Assembly (NCBI RefSeq): GCF_021545335.1
Contig: NZ_CP089312.1
Span: forward strand, 5,704,001-5,768,000
Direction: 5' to 3'
Length of the DNA: 64,000 nucleotides
Origin: Streptomyces sp. GQFP
GTDB taxonomy: Bacteria > Actinomycetota > Actinomycetes > Streptomycetales > Streptomycetaceae
Shown: positions 16,554-25,010 of the stretch, piece by piece
How the letters are laid out: every line of letters starts with the position of its first letter
How positions within the stretch are numbered: position 1 is the first letter of the stretch
Made by a program: the position numbers and the translations under genes
Notes under the pieces: generated by a model
What the model was told of the DNA's origin: nothing
Database searches by the model: none
The model's input: only the letters and a program-made list of their open reading frames with translations

Positions 16554-16649
16554 GGTGGGCTCCTCCGTCTTTGTGCTGCCTCTGTCGGGCGTTACACATG
16601 AACGACGGAACGGCTCACCCGGACGTGACATGGATGGATGTGACGTGGG

Positions 16650-17324
16650 TCACCGTGGGGTCGGCCTGGGTGGAGAGGGCGGCGGTGGAGGTGGTGGAGG
16701 CGGTGGCGGTGGTGGCGGTGGTGGCGGCTCGTTGCGGAGCAGGGGGATCGGCTCGCGCAGTCGCATCGTGCCGGGGAGGTCCAGCCGTCCCTGTCTTTCG
16801 GCCAGCACGATCCGCTGCACGGTGAGCGTGCCGTCGATCGTGCACTCCCCGCTCCGTACGCGGGCCAGACAGGCGTCCTGGACGACGGCGACAAGCCCCG
16901 CGACCTGGTAGAGCAGCGTGAGTTCGACCTCCAGCGTGCCGATCCTGGTGCCGTCCACGAACACGTCCACGAACGGGCGGTGGCTGGAGGTGATGCTGTG
17001 CGTCGCCAGCGCGACGACCTCCTCGCTGCCCGGCGCGGCACGGGTACGCCGTGCGGCGGCCGTCAGCTCCGCGTGCTTGCGCCAGCCGCCGGACGCCAGG
17101 TCGAGCAGGTCCAGGCCGAGGAAGCTGTCGATGACGGTCGCCAGCTCGCGCTCGACCGCCTGGTCGGCCGCCGGTGTCAGGGAGGGCACTCCGCTGAGGA
17201 GGGTGCGGGCCAGCCCGTGGGAGCGGACCGGGTCGACGAGCGCGTCGGCGGAGTCCTGCCGCCCCTCCGAGTCGAGCAGGAAGGCCCGTACGGTCAGGGG
17301 TTGCAGTGCGTGGGTCGTGGTCAT
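16650..17324 (-). CDS. Unknown protein with a C-terminal polyproline tract
   Basis: 224 residues, no signal peptide. Residues ~1-195 form an uncharacterised soluble domain with alternating beta segments (PFVDVFVDGTRIGTLEVELT, GTLTVQRIVLAERQG). A run of 17 prolines follows just before the end, then SPPRPTPR. The run is encoded by mixed CCN codons, so it is maintained as protein rather than being a pure DNA slip. Its ATG is 9 bp after the stop of the surface protein, with GAGG ahead of it, so the two are co-expressed. I do not recognise the family. Confidence 0.65.
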   Translation of the reverse strand: MTTTHALQPLTVRAFLLDSEGRQDSADALVDPVRSHGLARTLLSGVPSLTPAADQAVERELATVIDSFLGLDLLDLASGGWRKHAELTAAARRTRAAPGSEEVVALATHSITSSHRPFVDVFVDGTRIGTLEVELTLLYQVAGLVAVVQDACLARVRSGECTIDGTLTVQRIVLAERQGRLDLPGTMRLREPIPLLRNEPPPPPPPPPPPPPPPPPSPPRPTPR

Positions 17325-17333
17325 GGCGTCGCC

Positions 17334-18488
17334 TCAGCCTCTGTCGGTGCCGTCGACGCTCTGGTCGCCGGGGTTGAGGTGCGGTTCGAGCCGTACGGTG
17401 CGGGTCGGCGGACCCGTGTCGTACGGCTCACGCACGTCGGACCTCGCGGTGCCGGGGCGCAGTACGGTGCTGACGTGGTCGTGGACCCAGCGTGGGCCGC
17501 GTTGGCGGTGGCGCACCAGGGCGAGTCCTCCGGCGGCCAGGAGCAGTACGCCGCCGAGGGCGGGCCCGACGACCAGTCCGACGGGGGTCGAGCTGTCCAC
17601 GGAGCCGGTCCCGTCGACCGTACCGCCGCCGTCGCTGGTGCCGCCGACCTGACCGTTGGTTCCGCCGGTGGTGCCCCCGTCGGTGCCGCCGCTGGTGCCT
17701 CCGTCGGTTCCGCCGTTGGTCTGGCCCCCGCTGGTCTGGCCGCCGTCCGTCTGACCGCCGCTCGTGGTCCCGTTCCCGTTCGTCTGCGTGGCCGTCACCG
17801 TGAACTCGGCCGAGTCACTGTCGTACGCCTTGTCCGTGCAGGTGGCCTGCACGGTGTACGTGCCTTCGGACGACCCCTCCGGGACCTGGAGCCGCTCGGT
17901 GAATGTTCCCGTTTCGGACACGGGGACGGCGGTGGCGAGTGATTCGGTGTCGTCCCATGTCACATCCACACTGGAGCAGTTGAATGCGGAACCGTCCGCG
18001 ACGAACTCCGCCTCCGGGCGGCCTTCGGTGGGATCGAGGGTGAGGGCGGCTTCCTCCTCGGGTTCGACGGTGAAGGTCTCCTCGGCGCGGATGTCCGTCT
18101 TGGTGGTGCATACGGCTGTCACCGTGTAGTCCGCCGGGGCGGCGTCGTCCGAGACCGTGAGGCTGGACTGGAAGGTGCCCGTCTTGATGTCGACGGGGGC
18201 CGTGGTGGCGGGAGCGGCGTTCCCCATGGAGAGTTCGACCGTGCCCGGCCGCCGTTTGGTGGTGTCTCCCACCGCGTTCTTGAGGCCGCCCAGGTAACAG
18301 TCGTCGAACCCGGAACCCCGAACGTCGATGTACGTCCCCGGCCGCCCCGCCGTCTCGCTGATCTCGATGTCCGGGTACGGCGCTGCCATCGCGGCCGGCC
18401 CCGAGAACGCGGTCGGGCCCAGTGCGACCGCGGTGCTCAGCAGCACCGCTGTCAGCAGTCGGCCGAGGGTTCGCGCGACGGAGGACAT
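17334..18488 (-). CDS. Membrane-anchored surface protein with Ig-like domains
   Basis: 384 residues. A signal peptide (to about residue 36, PAAMAA) is followed by two ~90-residue beta-sandwich repeats (GTYIDVRGSGF.DC and EAEFVADGSAFNC, each with a cysteine pair). Next come a Thr/Gly/Gln-rich stalk of TSGGQTNGG-type repeats (~230-290), one membrane helix (VGLVVGPALGGVLLLAAGGLALV), and an ~70-residue cytosolic tail rich in Arg/Thr. It looks like a wall-spanning adhesin or sensor. There is no sortase motif. It is probably co-transcribed with the polyproline protein. No ribosome site is seen at the ATG. Confidence 0.75.
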   Translation of the reverse strand: MSSVARTLGRLLTAVLLSTAVALGPTAFSGPAAMAAPYPDIEISETAGRPGTYIDVRGSGFDDCYLGGLKNAVGDTTKRRPGTVELSMGNAAPATTAPVDIKTGTFQSSLTVSDDAAPADYTVTAVCTTKTDIRAEETFTVEPEEEAALTLDPTEGRPEAEFVADGSAFNCSSVDVTWDDTESLATAVPVSETGTFTERLQVPEGSSEGTYTVQATCTDKAYDSDSAEFTVTATQTNGNGTTSGGQTDGGQTSGGQTNGGTDGGTSGGTDGGTTGGTNGQVGGTSDGGGTVDGTGSVDSSTPVGLVVGPALGGVLLLAAGGLALVRHRQRGPRWVHDHVSTVLRPGTARSDVREPYDTGPPTRTVRLEPHLNPGDQSVDGTDRG

Positions 18489-18510
18489 GAGTCACGGAGC
18501 AGGAGCAAGA

Positions 18511-18539
18511 GGGGAAAGGGGGAAAGGGGGAAAGGGGGG
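18511..18539 (+). other. G-quadruplex-forming tract upstream of surface-protein gene
   Basis: Four runs of four to six G separated by AAA on the plus strand, followed by more AAA-G runs to 18555. It lies 23 bp upstream of the surface protein start, so that promoter or leader contains the complementary C-runs. No gene is seen in the rest of the 373-bp gap (18489-18861). Confidence 0.6.
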
Positions 18540-18861
18540 AAAGGAGGGAAAGGAGGAGCTGGCGGGCGCGAGACGGCCCGGGCGCCGGGCCCGGATCGCC
18601 GCCCTCACGCATCACCTCCCATTCTCCTCCGCCCTCCCGGTATTCGCTCGTCGTCCGGTGTCGGCTCCCGGTGCTGATGCCGCATCAGTCCGTGCGCGGG
18701 CGGGCCGAACTCGGCGCACCGGAGCGGCTCTTCGGGGGGTTCGTGCGCCTCCTGCTCCGGAATGCGATCACGTACCGGGGCGCGGAGACTGGAGGTATCG
18801 CCCATGCGCCGGGCCCGCTGCGGCCGTCCACTTCACGGAGGCGCGGAACGGAGGCGCAGAG

Positions 18862-19193
18862 ATGCCCGCAGAGATGCCAGCAGAGACGCCCGTGGTGTTC
18901 TTCGACATCGGCGCGACACTCGCCGACGCCGCCTTCGAAGTTGACGGTTCATTGACTCTGCGGCCGCGGCCCCGTGTCTTCGAGGTGCTCGACGCGCTCG
19001 CGGGGGTGCGCAGGGGCATCGTGTCGAATCCGGGTGAGGGAGCGGCCGCCCGGGTCCGTGCGAAGGCCGCGCTGGACGAGGCCTTCGCGGGCCGCTTCAC
19101 CGAAGACGGCCTCATCCACTGGGGTCCGAAGACCGCGCGCGGGATCTTCGACGACGCGCGGGCGCGGGTGTCGCGGCCGACGACTGTGTCTTC
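18862..19193 (+). pseudogene. HAD-like N-terminal module, split from M28 peptidase by a frameshift
   Basis: The ATG follows GGAGG by 7 nt. The frame encodes a HAD phosphatase start (VVFFDIGATLADA, the DxG motif of the family), RPRVFEVLDAL and GIVSNPGEG, then FDDARARV. The next expected HAD motif (ADDCVFVGEDADERAVAREAG) continues in the -1 frame, which is that of the M28 domain. A single base missing within the GC run 19155-19172 would explain this. Without the shift the protein stops at 19413. No slippery heptamer is visible, so programmed frameshifting is unlikely; mutation or a sequence error is more likely. Confidence 0.65.
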
Positions 19194-20888
19194 GTGGGTG
19201 AGGACGCGGATGAGCGTGCGGTCGCCCGCGAGGCCGGTCTGCGTGCGGCGGCCCATCCGGTCTTCGCGCGTGCGGCCGTCGAGGGCCGGCCCGTCTTCTG
19301 GGCGAGGATCGAGCTGCCGGAGGGACGGAGCCTGGCCGATCTGGAGGCGGTGGCGGGCGGCGCCGAGGTCGTTCCGGTGCATGTCGCCGACGGCGGGCTC
19401 GTCCTCGCCATGACGACCGTGCGGGGCGTGGAGGCGCTCGAACAGGGCGGTTTCACGGTCCGCCTCCAGGACCAGGTGGAGGAGACGGCGGCCTTCCTCG
19501 TACGGGACGACCGCCCGGTCCTGCCCGCCGCGCCCCTCGCGGACACCTCGGCCGAAGGGCGGGCGCGGGTGGAGGCGGACCTGCGGGCCTCGGCCGCGTT
19601 CGACTTCGTGGCGAGCGAACTCGCCGGGACGGGGCGGGCCGGGGGGCCGGGGCGGGGCCTGCGGGACGAGCGGACGGTCGTGTCGCTCGGGCCTGCCCCG
19701 GGCGGTGTCTACGTCGCCGCCGCGGCCGGTGTCCCCGTCGAGCAGGTGCACATCGAGGGCGCGAAGCCCGGCCACACCGAGCGGCTGCTGCCCGACCCGG
19801 CGCTGTTGTCCCGCCCGGGCGAGCCGGATGCCGAGGGGCTCGTCCAGAGGGCCCGGGGACTCGCGCCGGCCGCCGGACTCGCCGGTGCGCCCTCCGCCGC
19901 GACGGTCGCCTCGGTACGCGCGGCCGTCACCCCGGATGTCATCCGCGCCCATGTCGCCCGTGTCTCGGGCGCCGCCCCGCTGGTCGACGACGGGCCGTGG
20001 AAGGTCCGCAGCCGTGACGCGGCGAGCGACGACAACCCGGTCGTGGCCGACGTACTCGCCCGACGGCTCGACGACCTCGGCTTCGCGGTCAGGCTCCACC
20101 GGTTCACCTGGCGGGGCCACCGGCTCTCCAATGTCGAGGCCGAGTTCCCCGTCGAGGGGTCGGACGGCGCCGTACTCGTCACGGCACACCTCGATTCGAC
20201 GGCCGACCAGGGCGAGTACGTCGACGAGAACGGTCGCCGGCGCCCGTACGACCCGGCCATCGACCCCGCGCCGGGCGCCGACGACGACGGGAGCGGTGTG
20301 GCGGCGGTCATGGCGGCGGCCGAATGCCTGAGCGCGATCGTCAAGAGCGACAGGAAGCCGACGCGGACCGTGCGGTTCGTGCTCTTCAACGCCGAGGAGC
20401 AGGGGCTCGTCGGCAGCAAGGTCTACGCACGTGCGGCGGCAGCGGCGGGGGACAGCATCGCGGGCGTCCTCCAGATGGACATGATCGCGGGCTTCCAGCG
20501 CGGCGGGAGCGGCGGGGCGAACGGGGCGCGGCCGGTCGAGATCCACGCGGGTTCCGCTGTTCCCGGCCCCGCGGTGGGCGCTTCGGAAACGCTCGGCGAC
20601 CTCGTCGCGACGGCCATGGGGGAGGTCGAGCCCGGCCTCACGACGCAGCGGCTCACGGGGGCCGACGACCCGGCCGCCGGCCGCAGCGACCACGCGAGCT
20701 TCCACGAACGAGGCTGGGCCGCCGTCGCCGTGTGCGAGAACTTCTTCGACGACACCGCGCCCGCCACCGGCACCCAGCAGTACCACAAGCCGGGCGACAC
20801 CCTCGACGACCGGGACCACAACACGGACTACGCGGCGTCTATCGCGCGCGGGGTGACCACGGCGGCCCTGACGCTCGCGGGTCTCTGA
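19194..20888 (+). CDS. M28-family metallopeptidase (C-terminal part of a HAD-M28 fusion)
   Basis: 564 residues from GTG 19194, which is only the first start in this frame; the ancestral protein probably began at 18862. After a HAD remnant comes a ~230-residue linker domain, then the zinc aminopeptidase core. Visible ligands are TAHLDS, then ADDDGSG, then NAEEQGL, then QMDMIAG and TQQYHKPGDTLDD. No signal peptide is present, which is unusual for this family. The M36-type peptidase follows 58 bp downstream on the same strand, suggesting a proteolytic unit. Confidence 0.75.
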   Translation: MGEDADERAVAREAGLRAAAHPVFARAAVEGRPVFWARIELPEGRSLADLEAVAGGAEVVPVHVADGGLVLAMTTVRGVEALEQGGFTVRLQDQVEETAAFLVRDDRPVLPAAPLADTSAEGRARVEADLRASAAFDFVASELAGTGRAGGPGRGLRDERTVVSLGPAPGGVYVAAAAGVPVEQVHIEGAKPGHTERLLPDPALLSRPGEPDAEGLVQRARGLAPAAGLAGAPSAATVASVRAAVTPDVIRAHVARVSGAAPLVDDGPWKVRSRDAASDDNPVVADVLARRLDDLGFAVRLHRFTWRGHRLSNVEAEFPVEGSDGAVLVTAHLDSTADQGEYVDENGRRRPYDPAIDPAPGADDDGSGVAAVMAAAECLSAIVKSDRKPTRTVRFVLFNAEEQGLVGSKVYARAAAAAGDSIAGVLQMDMIAGFQRGGSGGANGARPVEIHAGSAVPGPAVGASETLGDLVATAMGEVEPGLTTQRLTGADDPAAGRSDHASFHERGWAAVAVCENFFDDTAPATGTQQYHKPGDTLDDRDHNTDYAASIARGVTTAALTLAGL

Positions 20889-20946
20889 CCCCGACCCCCA
20901 CCTCCCCCGTCCCCATTCATGTCCTCGAAGGCAAGGAGCGGAAGCC

Positions 20947-23028
20947 ATGACCAGGACGATCGACAGAAGGGACACCGGCTACGACCACCTCGCCAGCAGC
21001 GTCGGCGCCGCCTCCTTCCTCGACGAGACCGACCGGGTGGCGGCCGAGGTCGACCACACCCTCACCGCCGAGCCCGGCAAGGTGAACCGCTTCACCGGGC
21101 ATCTGACCGAACTGCGCGTGGACGGCGCCCCGGGCTTCACCGACGCCGACATCGCGAGCATCGAGGCCGGCGGGCAGCCCACGGAGGACACCCGCGACGC
21201 CGGGTATCTCGCCAAGGCCAAGGAGTACGTCGCCTCGGTCTCGGAGGCGATCGGATTCGCGGCCGGTGAGCCCGTCGAGTTCGAGGCCGATCCGACGGTG
21301 ACCAGGACGAGCGACGGCATGCGCGTCGTCAGCCTCCAGCAGAAGCACAACGGTATCGAGGTGTGGGGGATGCAGCCGAAGGTGTGGCTGCACCCGGACG
21401 GCACGGTCGACCGGGTCGTCGGCGACACGGTGAGTGTGCCGACGGGTGTCTCGGCGAGGCCCGCGGTTCCGGCCGAGGTGGCCCTGCGGGTGGCCGCCGA
21501 GAAGGCCGCCGAGCCGGTGACCCTCCAGGGGCCCTTCGGGGACAGCGAACTCCCGCGCCTCGACATCTCCTACGGTCTCGGACGCCTGTCGGCGCAGTCG
21601 CAGGCCGACCAGCCGATGACCTTCGCCGGGGGAGCCTTCGAGGAGGCCATTCCCGCTCGGCTCGTGTACCTCTACATGGGCGGTGACATCCGCCTCACCT
21701 GGTTCTTCGCGTTCACCCGGCCGAACTTCACCGTCCAGTACCACGCCTTCGTCGAGGCCGACGAACGGACCGCGGACAAGGACGCGCCCGAACTCCTCTA
21801 CTTCTACGACACGAGCAGCCATGTCGTGGGCGGACTGGTCATCAGGGAGAACCCGGTCGACACCCCCTTCGGCGAGGTCGTCGCCTTCCCGCTGTCGCTG
21901 GACGCCTATCCCGTCCAGGTGACGCCCGAGGTGCGGCCCGAACTGCCCGACGGGTTCCCCCTGGAGTGGACGGTGGCCGACAACGGAACGCTGTCCACCG
22001 ACGGCAACAACGTGCGCGCCGTGAACGGCAGGAACCTGCAGCCGTTCAAGGTTCCGCTCGACGCGGCGGGCGACGCGGTGTTCAACGCCGACGCGGACAC
22101 GCCCGAGCAGCTCGTCACCAACATCTTCTACTTCTGCAACTACGCGCACGACTTCTTCATGATGCTCGGCTTCACGGAGAAGAACGGGAACTTCCAGTCC
22201 GTGAACAGACCGGGCCACGGGAAGGGAGCGGACGCGGTCCTCGCCCGTGCGCACCCGGGCGCGGTGCCGGGCACGGCCAACATGGCCACCAGGGCCGACG
22301 GACTCGCGGCCGTGATGAACATGGGGCTGGTCACGGGGACCGGCCGGCACACGGCCAACGCCTTCGACGTCGTCATCCACGAGTACGTCCACGGCGTGAC
22401 GAACCGTCTTGTGGGCGGCCTGTTCGACGCGAACGGCCTCTCGGAGGACCAGTCGATCTCCATGGGCGAGGGCTGGAGCGACTACTTCGCCCTGACGATC
22501 ATCAACTTCGGCCGCGAGAAGGAGCACGTCGTCGTCGGCGACTGGGTGGTCGCCAAACCTGGCGGCATCCGGCAGCGGCCCTACGACGCGGACTACCCGG
22601 GCACCTTCGGGGACATCGGCAAGAGGCGAGGCCAGGTCGAGGGTGCCGGCAACGCCGACCTCAGTTACCGGGAGGAGCACGACGTCGGCGAGATCTGGTG
22701 TGCGGCGCTCCTGGAGCTGACCCGCCGGGTCACCGCCGCGCTGGACAGCAAGGAACGGGGCTACCGGCTGACCTGGCAGGCGGTCGTCGACGGTCTGAAA
22801 CTCACCCCGAAGAACCCGTCGTTCCTCGGCGCGCGCGACGCGATCCTGCGGGCCTTCAAGGGGATGGAGGGCGGCCGGCTGACCAGCGACGAGTACGAGG
22901 CGGTCAGGCACGCCGCCTGGGAAGCCTTCGCCCGATACGGAATGGGCTTCGACGCCTTCTGCCCGAACGCGTCCTACGACGGCTGCCAGGGCGGCACCCA
23001 ACTGCCCCCGCCCGGGAGCACGGACTAA
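20947..23028 (+). CDS. M36 (fungalysin)-like zinc metalloprotease
   Basis: 693 residues. The zinc-binding HExxH is HEYVH (478-482), with the downstream glutamate in SMGEGWSDYFAL as third ligand, the M36 pattern. The N-terminal ~330 residues resemble a fungalysin propeptide (VVSLQQKHNGIEVWGMQPKV). No signal peptide is visible (it starts MTRTIDRRDTGYD), so it may be exported non-classically or released by lysis. AAGGAGCGGAAGCC precedes the ATG. Three copies of CGGACTAA overlap its stop codon. It is probably coupled to the upstream M28 gene. Confidence 0.85.
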   Translation: MTRTIDRRDTGYDHLASSVGAASFLDETDRVAAEVDHTLTAEPGKVNRFTGHLTELRVDGAPGFTDADIASIEAGGQPTEDTRDAGYLAKAKEYVASVSEAIGFAAGEPVEFEADPTVTRTSDGMRVVSLQQKHNGIEVWGMQPKVWLHPDGTVDRVVGDTVSVPTGVSARPAVPAEVALRVAAEKAAEPVTLQGPFGDSELPRLDISYGLGRLSAQSQADQPMTFAGGAFEEAIPARLVYLYMGGDIRLTWFFAFTRPNFTVQYHAFVEADERTADKDAPELLYFYDTSSHVVGGLVIRENPVDTPFGEVVAFPLSLDAYPVQVTPEVRPELPDGFPLEWTVADNGTLSTDGNNVRAVNGRNLQPFKVPLDAAGDAVFNADADTPEQLVTNIFYFCNYAHDFFMMLGFTEKNGNFQSVNRPGHGKGADAVLARAHPGAVPGTANMATRADGLAAVMNMGLVTGTGRHTANAFDVVIHEYVHGVTNRLVGGLFDANGLSEDQSISMGEGWSDYFALTIINFGREKEHVVVGDWVVAKPGGIRQRPYDADYPGTFGDIGKRRGQVEGAGNADLSYREEHDVGEIWCAALLELTRRVTAALDSKERGYRLTWQAVVDGLKLTPKNPSFLGARDAILRAFKGMEGGRLTSDEYEAVRHAAWEAFARYGMGFDAFCPNASYDGCQGGTQLPPPGSTD

Positions 23029-23044
23029 CGGACTAACGGACTAA
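23021..23044 (+). repeat. CGGACTAA x3 across M36 stop codon
   Basis: Three exact 8-bp copies plus a partial fourth; the TAA of the first copy is the stop codon. Confidence 0.9.
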
Positions 23045-23062
23045 CGGATGGACCGGGGCCGG

Positions 23063-23746
23063 TCAGTTCTCTCCTGCCCCGTACCGCTCCCCCAGATCCC
23101 ACGCCTCGTACAGCGAGTCCGCGAACGCCCCCGCGATCTTGTGCTCGCCGCTCGCGTTGGGATGCGTGCCGTCGTACGTGTCCTGGTGGATGTCGTACGA
23201 GGGCGGGGGCGACGTCAGGAGCAGGGGGGAGCGGGGTTCGTCCAGGTCGGCCGCCGTCTTCGCCAGGAGTTCGTTGAAGCGGACGACCTGGGCGGCGAAG
23301 GGCGGGTCCGTCTCCGCGCGGACGTTCGGGATCACCGGGAGCAGGGCGATGGCGATGCGCGGGTTGGACCGTCGTGCCTCGGCCACGAAGAGGCGGGCGT
23401 TCTCCGCCGTCTGTTCCGCGTCCGTGTAGAAGCCCAGGTCGATCAAGCCCAGGGAGACCAGGAGCACGTCCGGCTTGTGGGCGCGTACCGCGTCCGCGAT
23501 CAGCGGGGTCATGTGCTGCCAGCCCTCGCCCCAGCCCGCCAGATGGGCGCGGGGGAACTCCGGGTCGGCGTACTCGTACGAGTCGGAGGTGTCCGTCGCC
23601 TTGTCGTACAGCGTCTCGCGCGGGCCGACGATCCGGAACGGGCCGCCGTAGGTCTCCCGCAGGTGCTGCCACAGCCGGTAGCGCCAGGTGTGTTCGCCGG
23701 CGCTGCCGATGGTCATGGAGTCGCCTACGGGCATCAACCTGAGCAT
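23063..23746 (-). CDS. SGNH/GDSL-type hydrolase
   Basis: 227 residues. Block I is VGDSMTIG with the catalytic serine, and block V is DGTHPNASG with the Asp/His pair. Block III, usually GxND, reads GLIDLG here, so the oxyanion-hole asparagine is missing. It may be a variant esterase or have reduced activity. No signal peptide is seen. It could start at ATG 23746 or 23734. It is divergent from the secreted beta-propeller gene, with an 11-bp repeat array between them. Confidence 0.8.
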   Translation of the reverse strand: MLRLMPVGDSMTIGSAGEHTWRYRLWQHLRETYGGPFRIVGPRETLYDKATDTSDSYEYADPEFPRAHLAGWGEGWQHMTPLIADAVRAHKPDVLLVSLGLIDLGFYTDAEQTAENARLFVAEARRSNPRIAIALLPVIPNVRAETDPPFAAQVVRFNELLAKTAADLDEPRSPLLLTSPPPSYDIHQDTYDGTHPNASGEHKIAGAFADSLYEAWDLGERYGAGEN

Positions 23747-23810
23747 CCGCTCATGATGCGGGATCGGGGGAGGGCTGTGGGGCGGGTGTGGTGTGTGAGC
23801 CCGGCCACCC

Positions 23811-23865
23811 GGTGTCAGGCCGGTGTCAGGTCTGCGTCAGCTTGTGGTCAGTTGGGTGTCAGTGG
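23811..23865 (+). promoter_or_regulatory. Five 11-bp direct repeats with GTCAG core
   Basis: GTCAG recurs at 23814, 23825, 23836, 23847 and 23858, exactly one helical turn apart. Units are GGTGTCAGGCC, GGTGTCAGGTC, TGCGTCAGCTT, GTGGTCAGTTG and GGTGTCAGTGG. Tandem 11-bp repeats are typical for OmpR/PhoB-type response regulators or SARPs binding side by side. The array lies 71 bp before the beta-propeller gene and 65 bp from the SGNH start. Confidence 0.65.
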
Positions 23866-23935
23866 GCAGGGGTGGGCGGGCGTGGGCAGGCGTCATGGGC
23901 CTCGAATCGAACGCCGGGATGGCACGCTTGAGGGC

Positions 23936-24916
23936 ATGCGCCGATCGCTCGCCCTCCTCGCCGGGGGCCTACTCGTCGGGGTGCTCGCCGCACCCGCCTC
24001 CGCTGCCGATGGTGACAAGGACTTCACCATCAAGGACCCGCGGATCACCGAGTCCAGCGGTCTGGCCGCCTCCCGGCTGCACCCCGGCGTCTACTGGACC
24101 CACAACGACAGTGACGACGGCGCCTATCTGTACGCGGTCGACAGCGCGACCGGGCAGACCGTCGCCACGATCACCATGACCGGCGTCGGCACCCCGCGTG
24201 ACATCGAGGCCATCTCCATCGGCCCGAACAACCAGATCTACGTCGGCGACATCGGCGACAACGACGGCGTGACCTGGGATTATGTGTGGGTTTATCAGCT
24301 CACCGAGCCCAAGGTCCTCAAGGACCAGACGATCCGTGCCACGCAGTACGTCGTGAAGTACTCGGACGGCTCCCGCGACGCCGAGTCCCTCGTCGTGCAT
24401 CCCAAGACCGGGCGCGTCTACATCATCGACAAGCAGGAGGACGGCGGGCATCTGTACGCGGGCCCGGCCAAGCTCTCCTCCTCCGGCACCAACGTCTTCC
24501 GGCCCGTCGCCGCCGTCGACATGTGGGCCACCGACGCCGCCTTCTCGCCCGACGGACAGCAGTTGGCCGTACGCGGCTACTTCGGCGGTGTCTCCTACGC
24601 CTGGAACGGCGGAAAGCTCAAGCGGGAGGGCCAGCTCGACGTGCCCCTGCAGGGGCAGGGGGAGTCGGTCACGTACAGCCGTGACGGGTCGAAGATCATG
24701 TACGGCAGCGAGGGCGCCGAGAGCGGGGTCGAGGCCGAGGACGCGCCTTCGTACGATGCTTCCGGCAACCCCGAATCGCCCTCGGCGAGCGGGAGTTCGG
24801 CTTCGGACGGGGACGGCGGCTCCGACGGGAACGTCAAGAACGGGGCCATCGCCGTCGCCGTGCTCTTCCTCGGCTACTTCGGGATCAAGCGGCTTCGGCG
24901 GAAGCCTGCGGCGTAG
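23936..24916 (+). CDS. Secreted, membrane-anchored beta-propeller-like protein
   Basis: 326 residues. A signal peptide (MRRSLALLAGGLLVGVLAAP...ASA) is followed by ~240 residues of WD/propeller-like blades (HPGVYWTHNDSDDGAYLYAVD, DIEAISIGPNNQIYVGDIGDN, AAFSPDGQQLAVRGY). A Ser/Asp/Gly linker, one membrane helix (AIAVAVLFLGYFG) and a basic end (IKRLRRKPAA) complete it. It is probably an envelope-exposed binding protein. It precedes the response-regulator gene by 94 bp, and the repeat array upstream suggests control by that regulator. Confidence 0.75.
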   Translation: MRRSLALLAGGLLVGVLAAPASAADGDKDFTIKDPRITESSGLAASRLHPGVYWTHNDSDDGAYLYAVDSATGQTVATITMTGVGTPRDIEAISIGPNNQIYVGDIGDNDGVTWDYVWVYQLTEPKVLKDQTIRATQYVVKYSDGSRDAESLVVHPKTGRVYIIDKQEDGGHLYAGPAKLSSSGTNVFRPVAAVDMWATDAAFSPDGQQLAVRGYFGGVSYAWNGGKLKREGQLDVPLQGQGESVTYSRDGSKIMYGSEGAESGVEAEDAPSYDASGNPESPSASGSSASDGDGGSDGNVKNGAIAVAVLFLGYFGIKRLRRKPAA

Positions 24917-24949
24917 GCGGCAGCCGATTCGCGTTCGCGGCACAGGTTG

Positions 24950-24993
24950 TTCAAGGGTTTCCACAGGGAGTTCTCAGGTTCCTTTGAGGTGGC
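24950..24993 (+). promoter_or_regulatory. Four 11-bp direct repeats upstream of response regulator
   Basis: The core AGG recurs at 24954, 24965, 24976 and 24987 with exact 11-bp spacing (units TTCAAGGGTTT, CCACAGGGAGT, TCTCAGGTTCC, TTTGAGGTGGC). The third unit resembles the TCAGG core of the array at 23811. It lies just before the regulator's start, suggesting autoregulation. Confidence 0.5.
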
Positions 24994-25010
24994 CCCGGTA
25001 GGTCTGGGGG

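Noticed and set aside
18605..18805. Minus-strand frame of 66 codons between surface gene and HAD gene
   Set aside because: No start signal, conservation clue or domain; composition like random GC-rich DNA.
19150..19175. Programmed -1 frameshift in the HAD-M28 gene
   Set aside because: No slippery heptamer or downstream pseudoknot evident; a lost base in a GC run explains it better.
20917..23001. 694-codon minus-strand frame opposite the M36 protease
   Set aside because: Low-complexity antisense product; the plus strand has HExxH and a propeptide.
23890..23930. tRNA-like TCGAATC sequence
   Set aside because: No acceptor stem or anticodon arm can be folded around it.
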